Shown: piece by piece, positions 1 through 6,262 of the stretch
How the letters are laid out: each line of letters opens with the position of its first letter
How positions within the stretch are numbered: position 1 is the first letter of the stretch
Assembly: GCA_023457035.1 (NCBI GenBank)
Contig: JAEWNN010000036.1
Coordinates: 1-17,636 of the forward strand
From: Verrucomicrobiota bacterium
GTDB lineage: Bacteria > Verrucomicrobiota > Verrucomicrobiia > Opitutales > Opitutaceae
Direction: 5' to 3'
Length of the DNA: 17,636 nucleotides
Made by a program: the position numbers and the translations under genes
The notes under the pieces: generated by a model
What the model was told of the DNA's origin: nothing
Databases searched by the model: none
The model's input: only the letters and a program-made list of their open reading frames with translations

Positions 1-10
1 GCGTTGCCCC

Positions 11-56
11 GACTCGCACGGGCTTCAGCCCGTCCCGAGTCGAGGCGCCTTGCGCC
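11..56. repeat. Two adjacent hairpins, REP-like
   Basis: The first hairpin spans 11-41: an outer stem gactcg/cgagtc, a small asymmetric internal loop, then an inner stem acgggc/gcccgt closing a TTCA loop. The second spans 44-56: ggcgc/gcgcc with a 3-base loop. The TTCA-loop hairpin resembles the one at 15745-15765, so these look like members of a short palindromic repeat family. No T-tract follows, so they are not typical intrinsic terminators. Confidence 0.55.
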
Positions 57-166
57 AGACGGTTTCTGCCCCGACGACGACCTGCCGGGATTTCCAAGCA
101 CACCCTACCGGCCGTTGGCCGCCGTCCATCTTCGGGATGAACGTCCGCCGCACCGGCGCCGGCTCG

Positions 167-274
167 CAAAATACTTCTGCGGTCGTGGAGTTATTTGGTT
201 AACACTAGAAATTGATAAACAGGAGGTTAGTTCGTTCGCTGCCAAATACTCTCACGGTCGTGAGGATATTTGGC
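167..274. repeat. Pair of related ~33-bp palindromes
   Basis: The right copy (241-274) has perfect 8-bp outer arms gccaaata/tatttggc and a 5-bp inner stem ctcac/gtgag around a GGTC centre. The left copy (167-198) has arms caaaata/tatttgg with one mismatch and a poorer inner stem. Both carry the core CGGTCGTG. Their centres are about 75 bp apart, close to seven helical turns. This arrangement would fit a paired operator or a duplicated palindromic repeat; no gene start lies nearby to decide between them. Confidence 0.5.
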
Positions 275-587
275 GGAGGTTTTCCGAGGGGCTGAAGGCC
301 TGAGTCCTTTGCCCCGCCGTTGGCCCGGACCCGATGCCAAGCGGCATTCAGGTTTTCCGGATTCCACCGCAACCGCCACAACTCACTGTCTGCCTGACCG
401 CGGTCTGTCTCCGCCGCATCCGGCCGCTGCCCTCCGACTCCGCCGGTCGGCATCATCGTCGGCGGCAAGGCCGTCGCGGTCGCCGCGGTCCCAACCAGTT
501 CGGTCCTTCGCGCCTGCGTGAGACCCTCCGGTCCATTCGAGTCCGGCACTAGGTTCCGGCGCTCTACTCCCGGCTCGTGTCCGGCAC

Positions 588-680
588 TATTAATCCGGCA
601 ATGTGAAAGCGCCTGCATTGAGGTCGCTTCACGAGTAGGATGAATGCGGGATGAGGTTCTGTCTTCTTGCCGGATTAATA
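588..680. repeat. 14-bp perfect inverted repeat with a nested hairpin
   Basis: Arm 588-601 (tattaatccggcaa) is the exact reverse complement of arm 667-680. Between them lies a second stem, 603-611 with 625-632 (8 pairs, one bulged A). The layout resembles a structured RNA or the remnant of a small palindromic element. The motif gcattgagg followed by an (c)ttcac ending, at 615-632, recurs at 834-850. Confidence 0.5.
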
Positions 681-698
681 CTACGACCTCTGCTCAAA

Positions 699-715
699 TT
701 TTGCGTCCCGCAAAA
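699..715. repeat. 7-bp perfect hairpin
   Basis: The stem is ttttgcg/cgcaaaa with a TCC loop. It has no adjacent T-tract on either strand that would make a clear terminator. It lies just right of the 14-bp inverted repeat and may be part of the same structured element. Confidence 0.4.
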
Positions 716-972
716 CCTCAGGCCTCGCAGCCGGTTCCTGTTCGTGGGCTCGCAGTTTCGGCTCCAGCTTCCTCCCCATGATGCCTCGCGACGCCGCAGT
801 TGCCTTCGTCTAATGCTTGGGTTTTGGATTCGCGCATTGAGGACTTTCACCTCTCAGTTCACTCGCATGTCGGGCGCACACCAGCGGTCAGAGGGAACGT
901 CGGCAAAGGCCCCGCCTTCCAATCCGAGTCAGGGGGCCGCCGTCTCTTCCCGTTGATCCCGCCCCACCCCGC

Positions 973-1473
973 ATGTCACTGCTCATCCACGAAGTCCCCA
1001 CCGCAGAGGCCCCGCTGCAGCTGTTGCTGCTGGCCGACCCTTCGGAAGCCAAGATCCGCTCGTATCTTCCCGGCGCGAAGTGCTTCGTCGCGTCGACAGC
1101 CGGAACTGTTGTCGGCGCCTGTGTGGTCAAACCGCTTGCCGCGGGCGCACATGAGCTGATGAGCATCGCGGTCCAGCCGGAGCAGCAGAAGTGCGGCCAC
1201 GGCACGGCGTTGCTGCAATGGGTCATCGGTTACTTTCGCGACTCCGGCGCCCGTCAACTCGAGGTCGGCACCGGCACCTTCGGCTACCAGCTCGCCTTCT
1301 ACCAGCGCCAGGGGTTCCGGGTCGCGAGCATCGTGCCCGACTTCTTCGTCCGGAACTACCCCGAGCCGATCTTCGAGGACGGCATCCGGCTCCTCGACAT
1401 GCTGCGGCTCACCCTGCGGTATCCCGATGAGCCCGCCGCCCCCACCCATCACCGCAAGGAGGGCGGGAGATGA
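973..1473 (+). CDS. GNAT-family N-acetyltransferase (YvbK-like)
   Basis: Predicted cytoplasmic acyl-CoA-dependent N-acetyltransferase of 166 residues, a usual length for a single GNAT domain. Motif A is visible at residues 61-83: ELMSIAVQPE followed by QQKCGHGTAL, matching the acetyl-CoA pyrophosphate-binding pattern Q/R-x-x-G-x-G/A. The C-terminal half carries LEVGTG, LAFYQRQGF and a stretch around YPEPIFEDGI that recalls the Bacillus YvbK subgroup from memory. The substrate cannot be read from sequence. ATG 973 is chosen because the fold begins soon after it; no Shine-Dalgarno is visible. The stop overlaps the next gene's ATG in an ATGA, so the two are probably co-translated. Its last codons also encode the neighbour's ribosome binding site. 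Confidence 0.85.
   Translation: MSLLIHEVPTAEAPLQLLLLADPSEAKIRSYLPGAKCFVASTAGTVVGACVVKPLAAGAHELMSIAVQPEQQKCGHGTALLQWVIGYFRDSGARQLEVGTGTFGYQLAFYQRQGFRVASIVPDFFVRNYPEPIFEDGIRLLDMLRLTLRYPDEPAAPTHHRKEGGR
1456..1462 (+). promoter_or_regulatory. Strong Shine-Dalgarno for the Imm53-like gene
   Basis: AAGGAGG lies 7 bases before the ATG at 1470, inside the last codons of the acetyltransferase gene. It is the clearest ribosome binding site in the window and supports the ATG of the downstream 99-residue protein. Confidence 0.7.
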
Positions 1474-1769
1474 AATCCACGCTGCAGCGCCTCTCCGCTT
1501 GGTATTCGCAACAATGCAACGGCGACTGGGAGCATGGTTTCGGATTCAAGATCTCGACGCTCGATAATCCGGGTGTCGCGGTCGACATCGACCTTCGGGA
1601 CACTCCGCTCGAGGCCGTGCCGTTCGCGGAGCGGAAGGACGATTATGAGTCCACCGACCACTGGATGCTTTGCCGAAGGAACGCGGACACCTTCGAAGGC
1701 CGCGGGGCTCCAGACAGATTGGAGGACATCATCGAGGAGTTTTTGCGCTGGGCCGAAAGCCACCGATGA
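1470..1769 (+). CDS. Imm53-family immunity protein
   Basis: A 99-residue cytoplasmic protein that matches my memory of the Imm53 family, immunity proteins found in polymorphic-toxin loci. The visible family hallmarks are WYSQQCNGDWEHGFGFKI (residues 11-28), TLDNPG (30-35), a CR pair near 68 and FEGRGAP (75-81), ending in an acidic helix with a conserved-looking FLRW. Length fits a complete domain. It overlaps the acetyltransferase by 4 bases and has a strong ribosome binding site. Base composition is lower in G+C than its neighbours (about 53% in a sampled 60-base line), which suggests transfer. No toxin, adhesin, Rhs or secretion gene is seen in the window, so it is either an orphan immunity gene or its partner lies elsewhere. 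Confidence 0.8.
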   Translation: MKSTLQRLSAWYSQQCNGDWEHGFGFKISTLDNPGVAVDIDLRDTPLEAVPFAERKDDYESTDHWMLCRRNADTFEGRGAPDRLEDIIEEFLRWAESHR

Positions 1770-2038
1770 GCGCCGGTCTCGCCCCAGCCGACGGCAGGGG
1801 CCCGTGGCGGGCATGGCGCGGTGGGCCCCGGCGGGGCGCAGGGCGTGTCGCTCAGCCCGCCCCGTTGCGCCCTGCCCCCAGAAACCGCCGAACTTCCGCC
1901 CGGCGATCGGGTCCGACCCTGCTGCCCTTCGCAAGTCCTCCGCGGCAACCCGCGACCAATCCACGCCTCCGGTTCCGCCCGGCTTGCCCCTTGCCAACCA
2001 CCCGCCCCGCTGCAAACGTTCCGCCAATCGTCCCATCC

Positions 2039-2206
2039 ATGTCCGTCCTCAAACGCCTCCTCCTCGCCGCCCTCCTGGGCTTCACCTCGCTGCTCGTCAA
2101 CGGCTGCGCCTCCAAAGACGAGGCGGACTCCATTCCGTGGAGTCGCCCGCAGACGTGGGAGGGCAACGTCCCCGGCATGGGCTCCACTCCCGGCATGGGC
2201 CGCTGA
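2039..2206 (+). CDS. Very small predicted lipoprotein
   Basis: A 55-residue protein beginning MSVLKRLLLAALLG, with a hydrophobic signal segment to about residue 19 and a lipobox-like VNGC that places the lipidated Cys at 23. The mature part of 33 residues contains a PWSRPQTWEG block and a repeated PGMG near the C-terminus. It has no further domain. It is probably anchored in the inner or outer membrane facing the periplasm; a role cannot be assigned. A textbook terminator 30 bases after its stop supports it as a real transcription unit. The start is the ATG directly before the signal peptide; upstream in-frame sequence lacks coding character. An alternative is that it belongs to a lineage-specific family of short lipoproteins with an IPWSRP-type motif. 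Confidence 0.7.
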   Translation: MSVLKRLLLAALLGFTSLLVNGCASKDEADSIPWSRPQTWEGNVPGMGSTPGMGR

Positions 2207-2235
2207 GCACCGCGGCGCCCCGCCCCGTTTTCCCC

Positions 2236-2261
2236 GCCCGGGTTCGCCCGGGCTTTTTTTT
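2236..2261 (+). terminator. Intrinsic terminator after the small lipoprotein gene
   Basis: A perfect 7-bp stem gcccggg/cccgggc closes a TTCG tetraloop and is followed by eight T residues. It lies 30 bases downstream of the lipoprotein stop and 66 bases before rsmI, so rsmI should have its own promoter. Confidence 0.92.
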
Positions 2262-2327
2262 GCGCCCGCTGCCGCCCGGTGCGCTTCGCATTTGCCGGCC
2301 GCCGCCGGCGCCCCACGCTCGGCTCCC

Positions 2328-3044
2328 ATGAGCGACGCCAACACCTCCCTCACCGCGCAGCCGGGCCACTGTTACGTCGTCGCCACCCCGATCGGCAACC
2401 TCGCCGACCTCTCCGACCGCGCCCGGGCCATCCTCGGCAGCGCCTCCGTGATCGCCAGCGAGGACACGCGCACTACCGGCGCGCTGCTCCAGCGCCTCGG
2501 GCTGCACCGCCCGCTCGTCGCGTACCACGAGCACAACGAGACCGAGGCGGCCGAACAGCTCGTCGCCCGCCTCGCCGCCGGCGACTCGGTGGCCATCGTG
2601 AGCGATGCCGGCACCCCGGGGCTGAGCGATCCCGGCTTCCGCCTCGTGCGCGCCTGCCGCCGGCGCCAGCTCCCCGTCGTGCCCGTGCCGGGCGCCTGCG
2701 CCGCGATCGCCGTGCTCAGCGCCAGCGGCCTGCCGACCAACGCCTTCTTCTTCGCCGGTTTCCTCCCGCCCAAGACCGCCGCGCGCCGGGTCTTCCTCGA
2801 GAAACACCGCGACGCCGCCTTCACCCTCTGCCTCTACGAGAGCACCCACCGCATCGAGGCCTTCGTCGACGAGATCGTCGAGGTGCTCGGCGCGGCGCGG
2901 GTCGTGTGCCTCGCCAAGGAGGTCACCAAGCTCCACGAGACTTTCCTGGTGGGTCCCGCAGCCGAGGTCCGCCAGCGGTTCGCCCCGCTGAGCAAGAAAG
3001 GCGAATACGTGGTGCTCGTCGCCCCGGCCGATTTCGCGCTGTAG
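2328..3044 (+). CDS. rsmI: 16S rRNA (cytidine-1402-2'-O)-methyltransferase RsmI
   Basis: Catalyses SAM-dependent 2'-O-methylation of C1402 in the decoding centre of 16S rRNA; cytoplasmic. The 238 residues form a tetrapyrrole-methylase-fold enzyme with the typical RsmI blocks: YVVATPIGNLADLSDRA (16-32), SEDTRTTGALL (44-54), HEHNE (67-71), SDAGTPGLSDPG (92-103), VPVPGACA (118-125), GFLPPK (144-149), YESTHRI (170-176) and KEVTKLHE (197-204). It lacks about 40 C-terminal residues present in some longer homologues and ends soon after the fold. ATG 2328 gives the normal N-terminus about 14 residues before the first motif; no Shine-Dalgarno is visible. It follows a terminator and converges with the metallo-hydrolase gene. 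Confidence 0.95.
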   Translation: MSDANTSLTAQPGHCYVVATPIGNLADLSDRARAILGSASVIASEDTRTTGALLQRLGLHRPLVAYHEHNETEAAEQLVARLAAGDSVAIVSDAGTPGLSDPGFRLVRACRRRQLPVVPVPGACAAIAVLSASGLPTNAFFFAGFLPPKTAARRVFLEKHRDAAFTLCLYESTHRIEAFVDEIVEVLGAARVVCLAKEVTKLHETFLVGPAAEVRQRFAPLSKKGEYVVLVAPADFAL

Positions 3045-3047
3045 CGA

Positions 3048-3064
3048 CCCGCCGGACCGGCGGG
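3048..3064. repeat. GC hairpin just after rsmI
   Basis: Stem cccgccg/cggcggg with a 3-base loop, starting 3 bases after the rsmI stop. There is no T-tract, so it is not a standard intrinsic terminator, though it could stabilise the transcript end. Confidence 0.4.
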
Positions 3065-3112
3065 CCGCGCACTCGCGCCACGCCCCGTGGTTCGACCTGC
3101 GAAGCGCGGTCG

Positions 3113-3287
3113 GAACCCGCCGCAGGCGACAAAGGGAACGAAGCGGGACCGAGTGGGAGAACGGGATCCGGGGTCTCGGTCTTCATCTGGCAGATGAAGG
3201 GAGATTCGCCGGGCCTGCGGGCACCGAATTTGCGCAGGCTGCGGTATCTTTGTTCCCTTCGTTACCTCGGCTGCGGAATCCAGGTTC
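3113..3287. repeat. Imperfect inverted repeat with two inner hairpins between convergent genes
   Basis: Arm 3113-3143 and arm 3248-3287 are imperfect reverse complements (12 of 14 matches in the block built on the motif aagggaacgaag, plus shared ctgcgg and ggttc blocks). Between them lie a perfect 8-bp hairpin cttcatct/agatgaag (3181-3199) and a 7-bp one gcctgcg/cgcaggc (3213-3239). The right arm reaches the stop codon of the metallo-hydrolase gene. The motif aagggaacgaag recurs on the minus strand at 16055-16066, so this looks like a genome repeat family. The whole 3045-3285 gap has no gene. Confidence 0.55.
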
Positions 3288-4131
3288 AACCCAGGAACGG
3301 GTTGAACCGCCGCTCGTTGGCGACCGTCGTGAGCGGGCCGTGGCCGGGCGCGATCACCGTCTCGGGCGGCAGGAGCCCGACCACCCGGCGCGCTTCGCGC
3401 CGCAGCGTCTGGCAACAGAAGAAAGCCCCGCCGAGCGAGCCCGCAAAAAGCAGGTCGCCCGAAAAAAGCACTCCGGGGGCTGCGGAGCCGACGCCGGGCA
3501 GCGAGAGGTGGTAGACGTTGTGCGCCGCCGTGTGCCCCGGAGTCCGGAACACGCGCACGCGGAAGCCGGCGATCGTGCGTTCGTCGCCCTCCCCCAGCAC
3601 CGCGACGGCGCCGCCCGGCCGCTGCGCGGGGGCGAGGACCGGCAGCCCCGGCCGGCGGTGCAGCAGCCCGGGCAGCCCGCCCGCGTGGTCGTGGTCCCAG
3701 TGCGTGAGCAGCACGGCCTCCGGCAGCGCGAGCGCGGCCGGCCAGGCGGCGAAGAGCCGCTCGGGGCAGTCCGTCGTGTCGACCAGGAGCGTGGCCCGCG
3801 TATCCGGGTTCTCCGTCACGAAGGCGTTGACGCGGCCGATCCCGTACGGCAGCGCGATGGTGTGCAGCGCGAACGGCAGCGGCGGCAGCGCGGGCAGCGG
3901 GTACTTGCCCTCGCCCACGGCACACACGCCCACCTCGTTGAGCCCGAGCGCCACCGCCAGCCGTTGCAGCTCGGCGCAGCTGAAATCGTAGCGGTAGTCC
4001 TCCGCGTCCTTGATGCGGTCGACGCCGATGCCGGTCGCCGCGGCGAGCTGCTCCTCGGTGAGGCCGGCATGGCGGATGGCCTTCTCGAGGATGTCACCGA
4101 GCTCGTCTTCCAAGGGAGGGGCGAACGGCAT
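3286..4131 (-). CDS. MBL-fold metallo-hydrolase with N-terminal HTH-like domain
   Basis: A 281-residue protein. Residues 10-70 look like a helix-turn-helix of the XRE type (LTEEQLAAATGI with following helices). Residues 85-281 form a metallo-beta-lactamase fold: first metal motif HWDHDH (144-149) followed by AGG, second-site His200 in TPGHT, Asp226 in SGDLLFAG and His264 in APGHGP. The glyoxalase II-like layout suggests a hydrolase binding two metal ions. The first motif reads H-x-D-H-D-H rather than H-x-H-x-D-H, so the usual second His is an Asp. The substrate is unknown. ATG 4131 is chosen because the folded region begins directly after it; an upstream in-frame start would add 17 residues with no domain character. 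It diverges from pyrE with a 92-base gap. Confidence 0.82.
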   Translation of the reverse strand: MPFAPPLEDELGDILEKAIRHAGLTEEQLAAATGIGVDRIKDAEDYRYDFSCAELQRLAVALGLNEVGVCAVGEGKYPLPALPPLPFALHTIALPYGIGRVNAFVTENPDTRATLLVDTTDCPERLFAAWPAALALPEAVLLTHWDHDHAGGLPGLLHRRPGLPVLAPAQRPGGAVAVLGEGDERTIAGFRVRVFRTPGHTAAHNVYHLSLPGVGSAAPGVLFSGDLLFAGSLGGAFFCCQTLRREARRVVGLLPPETVIAPGHGPLTTVANERRFNPFLG

Positions 4132-4223
4132 GGCCGCGACAGTAGGAGCGGCCGGCGAAATGCCAAGAGGTCGCGGCCGCAAAAGGGGTTTCCAAAATCC
4201 CCGCGGCCCTCCAGCGTGCCCCC

Positions 4224-4799
4224 ATGGCCGACACGCAAACCGAGGTCCTCGACATCTTCACCCGCACCCGCGCCCTGTTGCGCGGGCACTTCGTTCTCCG
4301 CTCCGGGCTGCACAGCGGGCACTTCTTCCAGTGCGCGCAGGTGTGCCAGTACATGCCCGAGGTGGAGCGACTGGGCGAGCTGCTCGTGGCCAAGCTCCAG
4401 TCGGCCGGCGTGAGCTACACGACCGTGCTCGCCCCCGCGATGGGCGGGCTGGTGATCGGGCAGGAGGTGGCCCGTCGCTCCAAGGTGCGCTTCATCTTCG
4501 CCGAGAAGGAAAACGACAAACTCGTCCTGCGTCGCGGCTTCAAGATCGCCGCCGGCGAGCGCGTGCTGGTGGTCGAGGACGTCGTCACCCGCGGCGGCCG
4601 CGTGCAGGAGTGTCTCGAGATCGTGCAGTCGCGCGGCGGCGTGGTCGCCGGCGTGGCAATGCTGGTCGACCGCAGCGAGGGGAAGACGAAGTTTTCCGTG
4701 CCCGCCCACCCGCTGCTGCAACTGAGCTTCCCCACCTACCCGGCCGACCAGTTGCCGCCCGAGCTCGCCGCCCTCCCGGCCGAGAAGCCCGGCAGCTGA
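4224..4799 (+). CDS. pyrE: Orotate phosphoribosyltransferase
   Basis: Transfers phosphoribose from PRPP to orotate, giving OMP in de novo pyrimidine synthesis; cytoplasmic dimer. The 191 residues match the bacterial length. The PRPP-binding loop is VLVVEDVVTRGG (114-125). Other family blocks are RSGLHSGHFF (26-35), the APAMGGLVIGQEVA loop (70-83) and FAEKEN (92-97), which contains the Lys of the flexible catalytic loop region. The HSGHFFQ variant belongs to the short PyrE subgroup. ATG 4224 is the natural start; no Shine-Dalgarno is seen. It ends 13 bases from the convergent stop of the HtrA gene, with no terminator visible between them. The enzyme uses PRPP, the product of Prs encoded about 2 kb away on the other strand. 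Confidence 0.95.
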   Translation: MADTQTEVLDIFTRTRALLRGHFVLRSGLHSGHFFQCAQVCQYMPEVERLGELLVAKLQSAGVSYTTVLAPAMGGLVIGQEVARRSKVRFIFAEKENDKLVLRRGFKIAAGERVLVVEDVVTRGGRVQECLEIVQSRGGVVAGVAMLVDRSEGKTKFSVPAHPLLQLSFPTYPADQLPPELAALPAEKPGS

Positions 4800-4812
4800 G
4801 CCGCGCACGGCC

Positions 4813-6234
4813 TCACTTCGTCCAGTCGACCGAAATGAACCGGCGGGTGCCGCCGTACCGGACCACGATGGTGTTGCGCCCGCGCCGCAGGGCATCCTTG
4901 GCCACGCGCACATTGGTGACGGCGACCTTGTTGATCTTCTCGATCACCGTGCCGACCGGCAGGTTCACCGCGTAGGCGGACCGGCGGTCGACCGCGGTGA
5001 CCACCACGCCCGCCGAGTCGCTCTCCAGGGCGAAATCGCGTTTGAGCTGGTCGGTCACCGGCGCGACCTGGACGCCGGCGAACAGCTCCACGGAGGCCGG
5101 CGCGGTGGGCTGCGGCGCATCGGCGAGCTGGCCGAGGCGCACCTGGAGCACGAGCGGCCTGCCCTCGCGGACCACCTGGAGCCCGGCCTGGGTGCCGGGC
5201 GGCAGTTGGGCGACCAGGAGCCGCAGCTCGTCGCGGTTGGAGACCGCCTTGTCGTTGAAAGCCGTGACCACATCCCCGGCGAGCAGGCCGCCCCGGGCGG
5301 CGGGGCTGTCGGGGGTGACCTCCGCGACGAGCACCCCGCGCGTGTCCTTGAGTCCGAACTCCGCGGCGAGCCCGGCATCCATGTCCTGGGTACTCACGCC
5401 GAGGTAGCCGCGCACGACCGTGCCCGTCTCGACCAGGCTCTTCATCACGAAGGCCGCAAGGTTGACGGGAATCGAGAAGCCGATGCCGATGTTGCCGCGC
5501 GAGGTGGTCATGATCGCGGTATTGATGCCGACGAGACGCCCGTGGGCGTCGACCAGCGCCCCGCCGGAGTTGCCCACGTTGATGGCGGCGTCGGTCTGGA
5601 TGAAATCCTCGTAGCCGGGATCGCCGTCGCCGCGGGCCAGTAGGTCGAGGCTGCGTCGCCCGGTGGCGGAGACGATGCCCATCGTTGCCGTCTGGCCGAC
5701 ATCGAGCGGGTTGCCGAGGGCGAAGACGACATCGCCGACCCGCAGCTTGTCGCTGTCGCCCAAGACCACGTGCGGCAGGCCCGGACCCTCGACCTTGATC
5801 ACGGCGATGTCCGTCTTCGGGTCGGCGCCGACCAGCGAGGCGGGCAGCTCGCGGTCGTCGGGCAGTTTCACCAGGAGCTCGTCGGCCCCCTCGATGACGT
5901 GGTTGTTGGTGAGGATGTAGCCCTCGGGGGCGACCAGCACGCCGGACCCCAGGCCGCGCTCGGGCTGGGTCCCGGAGCCCCCGGGCGCGCGGGGTCCGGC
6001 CGCGACGGAGACACGGGCCCGGGCGAACTTCGTGGAGTAGACGGAGACGACCGCGGGGCGCGCGGCGGCGAGCGCCTCGGCATAGCTGGCCGGTCCGCCG
6101 GCCGGCGCCGCGACCGGGGCGGGGGCGACCACCAGCGTGGGCGCCGGAGACCGGGGCCGCGCGAGAACGAAGCCCAACCCGACACTGAGCGCCACGCCCG
6201 TCACCGCACCGAATGCGACGATACGTGTTCTCAT
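4813..6234 (-). CDS. HtrA/DegQ-family periplasmic serine protease with two PDZ domains
   Basis: Envelope quality-control endoprotease that degrades or holds misfolded proteins. The 473 residues begin with a signal peptide or membrane anchor (hydrophobic residues 6-25), then an Ala/Pro-rich linker, the trypsin-like domain (about 52-270) and two PDZ domains (about 275-368 and 385-470). The catalytic triad is His112 (TNNHVIEG), Asp142 (KTDIAV) and Ser223 (GNSGGAL). The length equals that of DegP/DegQ-type proteins. The loop between the linker and His112 is shorter than the DegP LA loop appears to be. It lies 28 bases downstream of prs on the same strand and is probably transcribed with lpxD and prs, which fits a role in outer-membrane protein maintenance. 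No Shine-Dalgarno precedes the ATG. Confidence 0.93.
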   Translation of the reverse strand: MRTRIVAFGAVTGVALSVGLGFVLARPRSPAPTLVVAPAPVAAPAGGPASYAEALAAARPAVVSVYSTKFARARVSVAAGPRAPGGSGTQPERGLGSGVLVAPEGYILTNNHVIEGADELLVKLPDDRELPASLVGADPKTDIAVIKVEGPGLPHVVLGDSDKLRVGDVVFALGNPLDVGQTATMGIVSATGRRSLDLLARGDGDPGYEDFIQTDAAINVGNSGGALVDAHGRLVGINTAIMTTSRGNIGIGFSIPVNLAAFVMKSLVETGTVVRGYLGVSTQDMDAGLAAEFGLKDTRGVLVAEVTPDSPAARGGLLAGDVVTAFNDKAVSNRDELRLLVAQLPPGTQAGLQVVREGRPLVLQVRLGQLADAPQPTAPASVELFAGVQVAPVTDQLKRDFALESDSAGVVVTAVDRRSAYAVNLPVGTVIEKINKVAVTNVRVAKDALRRGRNTIVVRYGGTRRFISVDWTK

Positions 6235-6262
6235 GGGAGGTGCGGGCCGGGCGGCGGGCGGA

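Larger units (their letters stand above)
1..972. other. Long intergenic region without a convincing gene, rich in hairpins
   Basis: I see no protein family in any frame here. Open frames exist on both strands but their translations are Arg/Pro/Ser-rich and lack domain character. Base composition is mixed: the stretches near 165-275 and 590-850 are visibly more AT-rich than the neighbouring genes. The region holds tandem hairpins at its left end, two related palindromes, a 14-bp inverted repeat with a nested hairpin, and an internal direct repeat, each listed separately. Possibilities are a decayed mobile or repetitive element, an untranslated RNA, or the tail of an upstream locus cut by the window edge. 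Confidence 0.6.

Noticed and set aside
160..235. Integron attC site, suggested by GTTAAC and the cassette-like GNAT/immunity genes
   Set aside because: The GTTAAC and GTTAG strings do not fit the GTTRRRY core, and no paired RYYYAAC arrangement was found.
205..850. Two minus-strand open frames (205-618 and 629-850) as small genes
   Set aside because: No signal peptide, domain or ribosome binding site, and they run through inverted repeats. They may be conserved only as repeat DNA.
1770..2038. Additional gene between the Imm53 gene and the small lipoprotein
   Set aside because: Open frames in all directions lack family motifs or ribosome binding sites; the stretch is plain GC-rich sequence.
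4132..4182. 17-residue N-terminal extension of the MBL hydrolase
   Set aside because: The extension has no domain character and ATG 4131 directly precedes the folded region.
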